Shown: positions 8,117-18,342, counted from the first letter of the stretch. The stretch: DNA of 64,000 nt from CAWHHZ01 sp963829355 (GCA_963829355.1 CAWHHZ010000021.1:372001-436000), one strand, 5' to 3'. The notes: generated by a model not told the origin, from the sequence alone. Made by a program: numbers and translations.

Positions 8117-10075
8117 ATGATGAGAAAGAAGATTCGGCCGGGAACGATCGTTCTGTTTGCAGCGCTGCTGCTGATCGGAGCCTGCTCCAGCGATTCACCG
8201 ACGGCGCCGCCTCCGGGTGGTGGCAGTAACGGGGGGAATACGCCTCCGACGGGCGCGAGCGTCACGCTCGCGGTCTCGAATGACAATCCGCTGGTCAATT
8301 CGACCTCGACGATTACCGCGACCGTCACCGAGAACGGGGCGCCCGTTCCGGATGGTACGGCAGTCGAGTTCCAGACGAGCTTCGGAGCATTCGTCGTCGG
8401 ACAGGCGACTGACACCGTGCTGATCAAGACGACGACGAACGGGGTCGCTACGGCAACATTGACGTCGACCTCCGCCGGCGAGGCGGTCGTGACCGCCAGG
8501 GTCAACAACGTGACGAAGCAGACCTCGATCACGTTCAAGGCGCAGAGCACCGATCCTACGCCGGGTGAGCCGGTGCCGATCATCACGACCATCGCGCCCC
8601 AGGAGGGTGCGCCCGAGGGCGGGACAGTCGTCACGCTGCGAGGTCAGAATTTCGAGGGCCCGGTGCGCGTACTCTTCGGCGACAAGGAAGCCACGGTGGC
8701 ATCGGTGACCTCGACCGAAGTGAAAGTGATCGCCCCGAAGGTGAATTTCGAGGTCGGCGAGGAAATCCGGGAAGTGCCGATCACCGCGATTTTCGAAGCA
8801 GGCACGACCAAGGAGAAGAGCGTCCAGGCTCCGACGACCTTCAGATACCAGATCGAAGCACTCACCCCGCAGGTCATCGGTGTCAGCCCGACCAGCGGAC
8901 CAAACGAAGGCGGCACCGTCATCTCGATCGTCGGCAGCGGCTTTCAGTCGCCAGTCAAGGTGTTCTTCGTGGCCCCACCGGCGAGCAGGTCGAGGCCGTG
9001 GTGCAGCAGGTCACGTTCAATCAGATCATCGCTGTCACACCGAAGGCGGCCGGGCTCGGAGCCGAGCTCGCGAATGAGCAGGTCGCCGTCCGGGTGGTGA
9101 ACACTTTGACCGGCAAGGACGTCGTCTCCGGAATCCTGTGTTCCGGTACGGACCAGCCATGCGGATTACGGGCTTCAGCCCGGGAGCCGGGCCGGCGACC
9201 GGCGGTACAAGGTCACGATCTTCGGCTGGGGTTTCGATGATCCGGTTGCGGTGTCCATCGGTGGCGAGGCGCGTTCCCGATCAAAGTTTCCGGGACAGAG
9301 ATCGTCGCGATCACACCGTCACTCGCATCACCCTGCAGTGGAGGCCGGCGGCGACGTCACCGTCACGAATCTCGAAGATGGGACCACGTTCTCGTCGAGT
9401 CCGAGTTCGATTCCTCGAGGTCGACCCCGTGATCGTCGCAATTTCGCCATCCGCGACGACGCCAGGATCGAAGTCAACGTGATCGTCGCGAATGCAGGCG
9501 GCGGAAATGTCCGATTCAGATCGGTGACTCCGCTCGGAACAATCGGGCGGCACGGTACACGAATGAGGGTCTCGCGGTGGCGGGAACGAACGATTTATTC
9601 GGTATCGGTGCCTTCCAACATCGAGTTCCCGAGCAATGCGGTGCGGGCGGAACAGGAGAGAAATGGTCGGTCGACCTAACTGCGACTTTCACCAACATGA
9701 CCACGGGTGCGAGACTCAGAATGAGTCACGGTGACAGTCAATCCTCTGGACACGAGTTGTCGTCTGCCTGCCCTCGCTTCGGTCTCACCCAGCACGATTG
9801 CGTTCGGCGACCAGGGTGAGGCGGCGGGTGCAACCGCGCCGCGGCAGATCACCGTCAGCAACGCCGGCGGTGGAACGCTCACCGTCCTCGGGGCGAGCTC
9901 GGATGACCCGCAGTTCACGGTCATCGGAACGTTCCCGTCCTCGCTTACGGCAGGACAGTCCACCAATCTGACGACCACTTTCGATCCAGCATCAGTCGGG
10001 CCGCAAAGCGGCAAGATCACCATCGCAACCAGCGAGGGAGACGTCACGGTCGCGGTGAGCGGAAACGGAATATAA
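8117..10075 (+). pseudogene. TIG/Ig-like and ASH-domain lipoprotein, many frameshifts
   Basis: Begins MRKKIRPGTIVLFAALLLIGAC with a clear lipobox. An invasin-type Ig-like domain (SVTLAVSNDNPLVNSTSTI) is followed by at least two IPT/TIG domains (TIAPQEGAPEGGTVVTLRG and GVSPTSGPNEGGTVISIVG). From about 8970 the coding homology jumps frame at least six times (for example VTFNQIIAVTPKAAGLG, GFSPGAGPATGGT, VTIFGWGFDDPVAVSIGG, GDVTVTNLEDGTTFSS). It ends in an ASH/choice-of-anchor-type domain (SPSTIAFGDQGEAAG... ITVSNAGGGTL). If intact it would be about 650 residues, a surface lipoprotein probably involved in adhesion or cell-surface structure. The breaks may be decay or sequence error. Confidence 0.75.
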
Positions 10076-10082
10076 TCACACC

Positions 10083-10108
10083 CCGGGGCGGCCGCGCGGC
10101 CGCCCCGG
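10083..10108 (+). terminator. Perfect 26-bp GC palindrome, possible terminator
   Basis: CCGGGGCGGCCGC followed directly by its exact reverse complement, 8 bp after the TIG-protein stop. Only a weak T-rich tract follows (GTCTTTCGGTTT), so termination would be partial at best. It may instead stabilise the upstream mRNA. Confidence 0.5.
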
Positions 10109-10134
10109 ACGTCTTTCGGTTTGAGACCCGGTGA

Positions 10135-11119
10135 ATGGCAGAAGAGGAAAATAACAGTCGTATTGCGGAGTTGAAAGCGAGACTCGAGGGAGATCCCGGG
10201 TCTCGCGTTTTTTATCAGTTGGGCGAGGAGCTCCGTAAGTCCGGCCGCCCCGACGAGGCGGAGAGTGTTCTTCGGCATGGGCTCGAGACACACGCCTCCT
10301 ACCTGTCGGCATGGATCAGTCTCGGCCGTGTCCTGAAGGAGAGGCGGCCGCAGGAAGCCATCGAAGTCCTCAACCGCGCGTTCGAGCTCGATCGGCAGAA
10401 TGTCGTCGTCGCCCGGCTCCTCGGCGAGGCCTACTCCGAGATCGGCGAGCATGTGGAAGCGATCAAGAAGTACAAGCTGGTCGCTGCACTCCATCCCGCG
10501 GACGAGGAAGTTCAGGAACGGATCACTGAGCTCGAGCGGATCCTGCGGAGTGAAGGCAGGCTCGAGGAGCATGCTCCCGGAGACACCGAGCGGAACCTCC
10601 TCCTCCGCCACCGATGCCGGAGCCGGAGGCTTCTGCGGTTGATTCCGCCTCGGAACCCTCTGATCAACGGGACACAGGCGCCGAAGAGGATTCGTTTCAT
10701 GCGGCTGCTGCGGCCGACGAGCAGTCTTCTTCCGAACCGGGCACGGCATCGACGACCACGCGCGCGAAGAGATTGCCGCGGAAGCGTCGGAGGAGCCCGT
10801 ACCGGAATCCGAGCCCGACACCGGGCGACCGGAAGAGGATGAGGCGAACCAGTCGGGGGTTGCGGGACATGATGAGGACGACGTGGTCTCTACGATCACG
10901 ATGGCGGATCTCTACGCCCGCCAGGGACACGTTGACCAGGCGAGGGAAATCTACAGGAGCATTCTGGAGCGGGAACCCGGCCATGGAGAAGCGCGCGAGA
11001 GGCTCGATTCTCTGCCTGAGGAGGGTCGTGGTCCGGACGACGGCGACGCGGGACCCTCTTTATCGCAGGGCGCGAAGGTGCGCCGGCTGGAAGACTGGCT
11101 CGGGAAAGTTCGGCGTTGA
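10135..11119 (+). CDS. Tetratricopeptide-repeat protein (frameshifted twice)
   Basis: The first frame (from ATG 10135) holds about three TPR units: FYQLGEELRKSGRPDEAESV, AWISLGRVLKERRPQEAIEV and ARLLGEAYSEIGEHVEAIKK. The frame breaks near 10600 and near 10750; between and after the breaks an acidic low-complexity linker rich in Glu, Ala and Pro continues, ending in a last TPR (TMADLYARQGHVDQAREIYR) and a C-terminal RLEDWLGKVRR. The reconstructed protein is about 330 residues with no signal peptide. It sits 11 bp before a roadblock protein gene, the usual company of such TPR proteins near pilus or GTPase modules. Function not known. Confidence 0.8.
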
Positions 11120-11130
11120 GGGGGTAGAAA

Positions 11131-11484
11131 GTGTTCCGAGAGGTATTGCAGCAGATCGCCAGTCGTGTGGAAGGAACACTCGCACTCTCGCTACTCGACC
11201 TGGAGGGTATCTCGGTCGACTCGATCAATCCGGGGGAGATTCCTCTCGAGCACGTGTCAGCGGAGCTGACCGCCGCGTTCAAGTCTATCCGTGTCAGCAA
11301 CACGGGGGTAGATACTGGTGAGGTCGAACAACTGAGCGTGAGCACGGACCGCTATCAGATTTTTCTATTTTCGATAACTTCCGAGTATTACGTTTTAATG
11401 GTAATGTCCCCGGAAGGAAATCAGGGACGGGCACGCTGGGAGTTGAAGCGAGCGAAGCACGCCCTTCAGGACGAGTTGGTATAA
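11131..11484 (+). CDS. Roadblock/LC7-domain protein
   Basis: 117 residues from GTG 11131, preceded by GAGGGGGT. The whole protein is one roadblock/LC7 fold: an N-terminal helix, LALSLLDLEGISVDS, a Glu/Leu-rich helix, then strands YQIFLFSITSEYYVLMVMSP and a final helix. In bacteria such proteins act as partners or GAPs of small MglA-like GTPases that set polarity, including that of type IV pili. No GTPase is seen here, so the link to the pil operon upstream is suggestive only. It is 3 bp from accB and probably cotranscribed with it. Confidence 0.82.
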   Translation: MFREVLQQIASRVEGTLALSLLDLEGISVDSINPGEIPLEHVSAELTAAFKSIRVSNTGVDTGEVEQLSVSTDRYQIFLFSITSEYYVLMVMSPEGNQGRARWELKRAKHALQDELV

Positions 11485-11487
11485 ACA

Positions 11488-11976
11488 GTGGCAATTCTTA
11501 CGTTTGAAGAGATTCTGAGTCTGATCGACAAGATCTCCGAAAAGGAGATCTCACTTGTCGAGATCGAGAGTGGCGGCGTGAGGCTGCGGATCGAGGGGCG
11601 TGTCGCCGTCGCGGCCGTTGCTCCGAGCAGCGATGTGGCGACCGGTGGATCCTCACAACCGGCGGCGCCGCCTGTCGGCCAGCCCGTTTCCGATTCCGGC
11701 ACCGCCTCCGGTGCTGAAGCGGAAGAAGAAGCAGGGCTGCATATCGTCACCTCCCCGATCGTGGGGACGTTCTACCGGTCGCCCAATCCCGAATCCGAGA
11801 TGTTCGTGAAGGAAGGGGTGCGCGTCTCGAAGGGAGATGTCCTCTGCATCATCGAAGCGATGAAGCTCTTCAACGAGATCGAGAGCGACGCGGACGGCAT
11901 CATCGCCAAGATCTATCCTCAGAACGGGCAGCCGGTCGAATACGGAGAGAAACTCTTCGCCATTCGTTCCGCGTGA
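11488..11976 (+). CDS. accB: Acetyl-CoA carboxylase biotin carboxyl carrier protein
   Basis: 162 residues from GTG 11488. An N-terminal helical segment (residues 1-35), an Ala/Ser/Pro-rich flexible linker (35-80) and a C-terminal biotinyl domain starting IVTSPIVGTFYRSPNPES. The biotin-accepting lysine is in EAMKLFNEIE (canonical EAMKLMNEIE). It carries carboxybiotin between AccC and the carboxyltransferase in the first committed step of fatty acid synthesis. It lies 10 bp upstream of accC, the conserved accBC arrangement. Confidence 0.96.
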   Translation: MAILTFEEILSLIDKISEKEISLVEIESGGVRLRIEGRVAVAAVAPSSDVATGGSSQPAAPPVGQPVSDSGTASGAEAEEEAGLHIVTSPIVGTFYRSPNPESEMFVKEGVRVSKGDVLCIIEAMKLFNEIESDADGIIAKIYPQNGQPVEYGEKLFAIRSA

Positions 11977-11986
11977 CATTTTTCCG

Positions 11987-13327
11987 ATGACAAAGATTTC
12001 GAGAGTGCTGATCGCGAATCGTGGCGAGATCGCGCTGCGGGTGATTCTCGCCTGCAAGGAGCTCGGTATCGAGACGGTGGCTGTGCATTCCGAGGCCGAC
12101 CGAGATGCCCTTCACGTCAAGTACGCCGACCAGGATGTCTGTATCGGTCCTGCGACCTCACGCCAGAGTTACCTGAACATCTCATCGATCATTGCCGCTG
12201 CCGAGATCACCGGAGCCGATGCGGTGCACCCCGGCTATGGATTCCTCTCCGAGAACGCCCACTTCGCGGAAATTCTCGAAGAATGTGGCATCAAGTTCAT
12301 CGGTCCCTCGCCTGAGGCCATTCGTCTCATGGGAGACAAGGCGAAGGCGAGGGAGACGGCAAAGAACGCCGGTTCTCCGGTGCTGCCAGGTAGCGATGGT
12401 CCTGTCCGTACAATCGACGAAGCGAAGGAGATTGGCAACGAGATCGGCTATCCGGTCATCCTCAAGGCCTCGGCTGGTGGCGGTGGTCGCGGGATGAGGA
12501 TCTGCCGCAATGACGAAGAGCTGCTTCGGGGATTCGAGACGGCGAGAAGCGAGGCGGAGCGCGCGTTCGGACTCGCCGACGTCTACATGGAGAAGTACCT
12601 GGAGCATCCTCGCCATATAGAGATCCAGATCTTTGGCGATACTCATGGCCGAATCGTTCATCTCGGTGAGCGCGAGTGCTCCATTCAGCGGCGGCATCAG
12701 AAGCTGATCGAGGAGTCACCGTCTCCGGTCATCACGCCGGAGCTGCGCAAGCAGATGGGCGATGCTGCCATCAAGGTGGCGAGGGCGGTGAACTACACCG
12801 GCGCCGGGACGATCGAGTTTCTCTTCCAGGATGACGAGTTCTACTTCATGGAGATGAACACGCGTATCCAGGTCGAGCATCCGGTGACCGAAGAGGTGAC
12901 GGGGCTGGATCTCGTGAAGGAGCAGATCCGCGTCGCGAGGGGTGAGCCGCTTTCGTTCCCGGACGAGATCCGTATGGAAGGACATGCGATCGAGTTCCGG
13001 ATCAACGCCGAGGATCCCGTCACATTCGGCCCTCAGCCGGGACTCATCACCGTCTACAATCCCCCGGGTGGGCCGGGGGTGCGTGTCGACACCGCCGCGT
13101 ATCGCGACTACATGGTGCCTCCGCACTACGACTCGATGATTGCGAAGCTGATCGTCTACGGCAAGGACCGGGAGGAAGCGATTGCCCGGGGACGCAGGGC
13201 CCTTCAGCTCTTTACGATCGAGGGGGTGAAGACGCTGATCCCTCTCCATCTGCAGATCATCGAGACCGAGGCCTTCCGGGCGGGGCGTCTCTCGACACGG
13301 TTCATGGAAGAGTTCTTCAAAAAATAG
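11987..13327 (+). CDS. accC: Acetyl-CoA carboxylase, biotin carboxylase subunit
   Basis: 446 residues, the normal AccC length. Biotin-carboxylase N-domain at the start (ISRVLIANRGEIALRVILAC), ATP-grasp domain with the Gly-rich loop KASAGGGGRGMRI and EKYLEHPRHIEIQIFGD, the catalytic FMEMNTRIQVEHPVTE block, and the C-terminal domain ending in MEEFFKK. It carboxylates the biotin on AccB using ATP and bicarbonate. The thiE gene follows after 2 bp, so accB-accC-thiE-aroK read as one operon. Confidence 0.98.
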   Translation: MTKISRVLIANRGEIALRVILACKELGIETVAVHSEADRDALHVKYADQDVCIGPATSRQSYLNISSIIAAAEITGADAVHPGYGFLSENAHFAEILEECGIKFIGPSPEAIRLMGDKAKARETAKNAGSPVLPGSDGPVRTIDEAKEIGNEIGYPVILKASAGGGGRGMRICRNDEELLRGFETARSEAERAFGLADVYMEKYLEHPRHIEIQIFGDTHGRIVHLGERECSIQRRHQKLIEESPSPVITPELRKQMGDAAIKVARAVNYTGAGTIEFLFQDDEFYFMEMNTRIQVEHPVTEEVTGLDLVKEQIRVARGEPLSFPDEIRMEGHAIEFRINAEDPVTFGPQPGLITVYNPPGGPGVRVDTAAYRDYMVPPHYDSMIAKLIVYGKDREEAIARGRRALQLFTIEGVKTLIPLHLQIIETEAFRAGRLSTRFMEEFFKK

Positions 13328-13329
13328 AC

Positions 13330-13962
13330 GTGGCGATCGAGCGATCCCATGTACCGTCTCTGTACGCTCTGACACCGAACCTCCCTTCTGCCGATCTACG
13401 GATGTGTGTCGGACGATTGGTTGCCGGGGGAGCTCGATGGATTCAGATCCGGGAGAAATCCACTTCCGACGCCGCCCTCGCCGGGGACATTGCGGCGATC
13501 GTAGGCGAGCTCGGATCCCGCGCGACCATATTCGTGAATGACCGCGCCGATCTCGCGATCGGAACAGGAGCGGCCGGCGTCCATCTCGGTGACCAGGATC
13601 TTCCGCCCGAGGTTGTCGCCAGGGTGCGTGGGATCCGCGAGCTGATCATCGGGGTCTCCACACATTCGGTCGAGGAAGCCGTCTGCATGGCAGCTCTCGA
13701 AGAGGTTGACTACGTTGCGCTGGGTCCGATCTTCAGTTCGCCGACCAAGATGGTCCGCGACGCGCTGGGGACTGGTGCGCTCGCACAGGCGCGAGAGCGG
13801 ATCGACAAACCGATCGTCGCGATCGGCGGAATCGACCGCACCAACATCAAGGAGGTCCGGCTGGCGGGTGCAGACAGCGCGGCTGTGATCTCGGCTTTGT
13901 ACGAGTCGGACCGGATCGAGGATAATGTTCGAGAGCTGATCGATCGGGCGGAGCTTAGTTGA
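13330..13962 (+). CDS. thiE: Thiamine-phosphate synthase
   Basis: 210 residues from GTG 13330. TIM-barrel protein with the ThiE signatures in order: IQIREKSTSD (pyrophosphate binding), FVNDRADLAIGTGAAGVHLG with the metal-binding Asp of the ND pair and a following GDQD, GVSTHSVEEA, VALGPIFSSPTK, and IVAIGGIDRTN. It couples hydroxymethylpyrimidine diphosphate with thiazole phosphate to give thiamine phosphate. No other thiamine gene is near except a second family member at 18.6 kb. The stop overlaps a possible TTG start of aroK. Confidence 0.93.
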   Translation: MAIERSHVPSLYALTPNLPSADLRMCVGRLVAGGARWIQIREKSTSDAALAGDIAAIVGELGSRATIFVNDRADLAIGTGAAGVHLGDQDLPPEVVARVRGIRELIIGVSTHSVEEAVCMAALEEVDYVALGPIFSSPTKMVRDALGTGALAQARERIDKPIVAIGGIDRTNIKEVRLAGADSAAVISALYESDRIEDNVRELIDRAELS

Positions 13963-14528
13963 CCGCCGATCCGAATCAGTCGAGGCTGGCGCAGGTGAGA
14001 ATCTATCTGATCGGATTCATGGGTTCCGGAAAATCGACGGTGGGGGAGGTTCTCGCCGAGCGACTCGAGGTGCCCTTTTTCGATATCGATGAGCTGGTTG
14101 AAACGGCGGAGGAAGCCTCCATCCGGGAGATCTTCGCCTCGCATGGAGAACCTTACTTTCGCAGAAGAGAACGTGACTTTCTCCTGATGACCCGGCATCT
14201 CGAGCGCGGAGTCATCGCGACCGGCGGAGGAACATTCACGTTCGAGGAGAACATCGAGTTCATTCAGGAGAACGGAATCTCGATCTATCTCTCGGTGCCT
14301 TACGAAACCTGCCTTTCCCGCGTCTCGGTTTCGGCGGCAGAGCGGCCCATGTTTCACGATGAGCTCGCCCTGCGCGATCTTTACAGATCTCGAAAGAACA
14401 ACTATCGGCGTGCCGATCTCGTGCTCGAGGTTGGCGAGAAGGATACACCCCGCGAGATCTCCGGTCGTATCGAGAAACTGCTCCCCTTCGAGGCGCGCCG
14501 AAACTTCCTGTCGAGCAAAGGATTCTGA
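13959..14528 (+). CDS. aroK: Shikimate kinase
   Basis: Walker A loop LIGFMGSGKSTVGEVLA, shikimate-binding FFDIDELVE and RRRERDFLL, and the GGGTF loop of shikimate kinases. The lid Arg is in SAAERPMF. It phosphorylates shikimate in chorismate synthesis. Two starts are possible: TTG 13959, overlapping the thiE stop and giving 189 residues, or GTG 13995 behind GAGG, giving 177 residues and the more usual short N-terminus (MRIYLIGFMG). The stop codon overlaps the ATG of the next gene. Confidence 0.94.
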   Translation: MTADPNQSRLAQVRIYLIGFMGSGKSTVGEVLAERLEVPFFDIDELVETAEEASIREIFASHGEPYFRRRERDFLLMTRHLERGVIATGGGTFTFEENIEFIQENGISIYLSVPYETCLSRVSVSAAERPMFHDELALRDLYRSRKNNYRRADLVLEVGEKDTPREISGRIEKLLPFEARRNFLSSKGF

Positions 14529-15269
14529 TGAGGTCGCTTCTCATCAGCGATCTCCACGGGAATCGCGAAGCACTCGGAACGATCCTCCGCCACGTCGCCA
14601 GGAAGAGGATCGGGAGGATGATCTGTCTCGGTGACATCGTGGGCTACGGCGCTCATCCGAATCAGGTCCTTGAAATGTTGCGCCGGAGTCGCCGGAAAAA
14701 GGTGATCATCAGGGGCAATCACGACCGGGTAGCGATGGAGCAGCGGTGAGCCGAAGGACTTCAATAGCGCGGCTGCCGAGGCCATCCTCTGGACCAGAGA
14801 TCGCTTGAGCCGCAGAAACCTTTCGTACCTTCAGGGCCTACCGGTCGGACCAGTGGAGACCGAGCCGGGTCTTCTGCTCTGTCACGGGTCTCCGGACGAT
14901 GAAGACGAATACCTAATGAGCGACTATCAGGCGGGACGGATTTTCGCCAAGTGGCCACATCGTCTGGTCCTCTTCGGCCACACTCATCTCCCCTACATCT
15001 TTCGGCTCTCTGGAGGAGTCGTCGAGGGTATGCTGATCGAGGACACCATGACCATTCCACTGGAACCTGGGTGCCGGTATCTGATCAATCCCGGATCGGT
15101 CGGGCAGCCCCGGGACCGGGACTGGCGAACTTCGTTTGCCATCTGGGACGACGAGCGCGACACGGTCAGGTACTGCCGTCTGCAGTACGACGTCGCATCG
15201 ACACAGACCGCGATCCTGGAGGCCGGCCTTCCTCCGATTCTCGCCAACAGGCTGAGCTCCGGGTTCTGA
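14528..15269 (+). CDS. Calcineurin-like metallophosphoesterase (frameshifted)
   Basis: Metal-binding motifs appear in family order: ISDLHGN, GDIVGYGAHP, GNHDR in the first frame, then CHGSP and FGHTHLP in the second. The frame is lost at about 14745 (AMEQR then stop); the other frame carries on at once with GEPKDFNSAAAEAILWTRDR. One small indel in the GC-rich CAGCGGTGAG restores about 247 residues, the usual size for this YfcE/ApaH-like group. Substrate unknown. It is the last gene of the accB-accC-thiE-aroK run and overlaps aroK by 1 bp. Confidence 0.85.
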
Positions 15270-16034
15270 GAAGAGGCGCACGTGCCTTCTTCGCGTGTGG
15301 TCATACCCTCCGGGCGATTCACTCCTGTCATCCTGAGAGGCTGTGAAAAAATCCAGCGTGCCCTGCGCTGGTGGTGCTTACGGTTCGAGCTCAAGGAATG
15401 AGGAGGAGTCGCGGTGGTTCCGCGGTGACGACGAGTGACGCGGAGACCGGGCCGTAACCACCACCAGCCCAAAGGGTTACGGGCGGGGCGTCGCCGATCG
15501 CGTTGTCGCAGTTCCTTTCCGATGAACCACATCGCTGCGTCACTGCTTCGCGCGCTCGAGACGTCGCCGCGCCCGTAACGCAGGGTACGCTGGATTCTTT
15601 CACAGCCTCTGAGCGAAGCGAAGAATCGGGTACGTCCTGACCGTTGCGTACTTTCCGTCCGGACAGTCGGTAAAGTTCGCGATTCGACCGTCCTCCGCTG
15701 CGCTCCGAAGGCTGCTAATGAACATTTTCGGATCTCCTTGAACACGCGGGACCAGGTCATCCCGACCGGAGTGGAGGGATCTCACAACCTGCCTACTGGT
15801 GCTGCCAAGTGTCATAGGGGTGGTTGTGCCAGGACCTTCCCCCGAAGCGTTACCGAGTACAGTGTCATTAAGGTGTGAGATGTACTCAGATGGGGACGCC
15901 ACCGTCCTGAATCGAGGAGATTCCGAGTAGCGATGGTCGAGGGCGAAGCGTCGTAAATATTTGAACATGATGAGTTTGTGGTTTCGGTATCAGTGGCATG
16001 GCGGACGCAGACGAAAAGTCACCGGAGGTTCACG
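15270..16034. other. Long gene-free region with nested repeat element
   Basis: 765 bp with no credible gene. The first third is a palindrome-family repeat interrupted by the 271-bp inverted-repeat element listed next. 15609-15730 continues the repeat (CGAAGCGAAGAATCGGG, then CCTCCGCTGCGCTCCG). From about 15740 to 16020 I see no repeat, gene or strong promoter. The region precedes the FecR gene and probably holds its promoter. Confidence 0.65.
15338..15608. mobile_element. 271-bp MITE-like element with 30-bp terminal inverted repeats
   Basis: The left end (15338-15367) and the right end (15579-15608, reverse complement) agree at 28 of 30 positions; both start AGGCTGTGAAA. The element is flanked by CTGAG on both sides (15333-15337 and 15609-15613), a likely 5-bp target duplication, and it splits a TCATCCTGAG / CGAAGCGAAG intergenic repeat. 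Inside, two further hairpins are visible (GCTGGTGGTG...CACCACCAGC and GTTACGGGCG...CGCCCGTAAC). There is no coding potential, so movement would need a transposase in trans. Confidence 0.75.
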
Positions 16035-18277
16035 ATGAAACGGCTCTCATACTTGATTCTGGCACTCGCTCTGACGCTCCCGGCATTCGCTTCCTACGAG
16101 GATCAATCGTATCTCTCGTACGACAGCGGGGATACGATCGTGGTGCAGGGCGTCGACAATCGTGAGATCGAGGTCGGGGTAAATTCCCCGGTCTTCGGTG
16201 GCGATCAGGTGGTGACGGGACGCCGCGGTCGCGTCGAGATCCGGTTGGCGGACGGAAACGTGCTCGCCCTCGATAGCCGTACCTCCGTGCTTTTCCATGC
16301 GATGCAGGGAGCTACGAGAGCGAAGACGAACAGACGATCGCCGAGCTGGTACGCGGGAAGCTGATCGTTCACCACACGAATGAGGACTACGTTCCGGTAA
16401 GAGTCGATACACGAAGTGCGTCGTATCACAGCGTGGATGAGTCTCTGCTGTCGATCGAGACAGATGGCTACCGCGATGAGGTTTCGGTGTTCGGCGGGCT
16501 CGTCGAAGTGCGAACCCGGGAAGGTGTATATCGTCTCCGAACGGGTGAGCGTGTGTTCGTTGGAGAGGATGGAATCTACGAGAGCGCCGGCCTCGCACGG
16601 GACGGGATGGATGATTTCGAGCGCTGGTATCTGCGCAGGTCGGACGATACACGTGCACACCGGGCGCGTTATATCGATGGACGCAACTCCTACGCCGAGC
16701 CGATGCTGGACGTGTATGGTTCCTGGGTCTACGTGCAGGACTACGGCGACTGGGTCTGGCGCCCGCGCGTGTCGGTCGGCTGGAAGCCTTACCACGACGG
16801 CTACTGGCGCCGAGGCCGGAGTGGTGCGCTGGTGTGGGTATCGTATGAGCCGTGGGGCTGGGTGCCGTATCACTACGGTCGCTGGGCTTACAGCTCGTTC
16901 CATGGCTGGGTCTGGGTTCCAGGATCGGTCTACGCTCCGGCGTGGGTGTATTGGGCCTACGGTCCCTCGTGGGTCGGTTGGGTGCCTTGTGGTTACTACG
17001 ACTATTACAGCCCATACCGGAGATTCTTCGATGATCCGCGCCGGACGATCCGGGTGGGAGTCGGATTCGGTTTCTGGGGCAAGGTCCATGTTTCGGACCG
17101 CGACCTCAACGACTGGGTCGTCGTGGGTCCGGACCACCTCGTGTCGACCCGTGTCGACCGGGCCGCGCTGACGACCGACAGAATCCGCGAGCGACTGCAG
17201 CGGGATGGGAATGGCGCGACCTTCACTGATACTCCAGCAAGATTTACCAGAGACGAATTAGAGAATCCGGCAGAGAAAGTGCGCAGTATTGCGCGCCGAG
17301 CTCCCGGAGAGGGTACCGGCACCGAGAGGTCGGGGTCAGAGGTGGTCGACGCGACAAGCTTCTTCCGCCGCGACCCCGAGCTCTCGAATTCCGTTCGCGA
17401 CCGTCTGGTCCGTTCGAGGACTGTCGAAGCGGGAGGTTCTGAAGGTGCGACGGTACGTGCAGCAGCCAGCGGCGATCGAACCGGACGTACGATCTCGGCC
17501 GGTGATGCCTCGCCCGATTCAGGCACAGTGAGCCGGACACCGGCGGGCGGAAGCGCCACGGCGCCACAGGAGCGGCCCGCGACACGAACCATTACGACAC
17601 GTGACCGCACACCCGGTGAGGTCAAGGTCATTCAGCGAGGCGAGAGGTCCGCGGGGAGTTCTTCGGACCGCACGCCGAGCGCAACACCTGATCGTTCCCG
17701 GCCAGTGGTCGTTTCTCCAGAGCCCCGTTCGCTCCCGCGAGACGACGCGGAGACGGTCCGTCCCGACAGCCCCGCTGAGCGTTCGAGCTCATGGAGGGAT
17801 CGGTCAATCGATCGGAATGCGACAGAGCGCCGGCAGCCGGACGCTCGTTCGAGCGCAAGCGATCGCTCATCGACCGACAAGAGCTGGCGCGAGACACCCG
17901 TACCGGGGCGGGTGATCGACTCGATCGGAGGTGCCCGGCTCGTGCCTCGAGGTTCGACCGATCGTGGCAGCAGCGTCGATCGGAGTCGTGAGCCCTCATC
18001 GACCACGCGGGTCGTTCCTTCGACGACGAGACCCAGCACGATCGATCGAAGCAGGTCCTCCTCCTCGACCAGCCGTCCGTCCACCAGCGGGCGGTCATCG
18101 AGTCGGAGCTCGTCTGCGGATCGACCGAGCTCATCGAGTTCCTCGAGCAGTCGAACGACCACACGCTCCGACTCCTCGTCCAGCTCGAGCTCTGCGAAAT
18201 CGAGCTCGTCGAGTCGGAGTTCCTCGTCGTCGTCCTCGCGGGGTCGTGTCTCGCGAACGAGGCCGGATGATCGATAG
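16035..18277 (+). CDS. FecR-domain protein with Trp/Tyr/Gly-rich (DUF6600-like) region and Ser/Arg-rich tail (frameshifted)
   Basis: ATG 16035 follows GGAGG and gives a signal peptide (LSYLILALALTLPAFA). A FecR-like domain follows (DTIVVQGVDNREIEVGVN... GRRGRVEIRLADGNVLAL). The frame breaks in the G-run at 16307-16309; one extra G restores QGSYESEDEQTIAELVRGKL and joins it to the longer second frame. Then comes a region rich in Trp, Tyr and Gly (YGSWVYVQDYGDWVWRP, WVSYEPWGWVPYHYGRWAY, WVWVPGSVYAPAWVYWAYGP), typical of DUF6600. The last 330 residues are Ser/Arg/Thr-rich and low-complexity. Secreted or cell-surface; role unknown. Reconstructed length about 748 residues. Confidence 0.85.
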
Positions 18278-18342
18278 ATGGCGTGATCGGTTTAGACGCG
18301 CAGAGTCAGTGATCATTGTTCCGCGGCCATAGTGTCCGTAGA

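Noticed and set aside
14959..15346. Plus-strand frame across the phosphoesterase 3-prime end into the repeat
   Set aside because: It overlaps the phosphoesterase in another frame and runs into the intergenic repeat.
16047..17137. Long minus-strand open frames inside the FecR gene
   Set aside because: They are antisense shadows of a biased GC-rich gene with Arg/His/Pro-rich translations; the plus strand carries the signal peptide, domains and ribosome-binding site.
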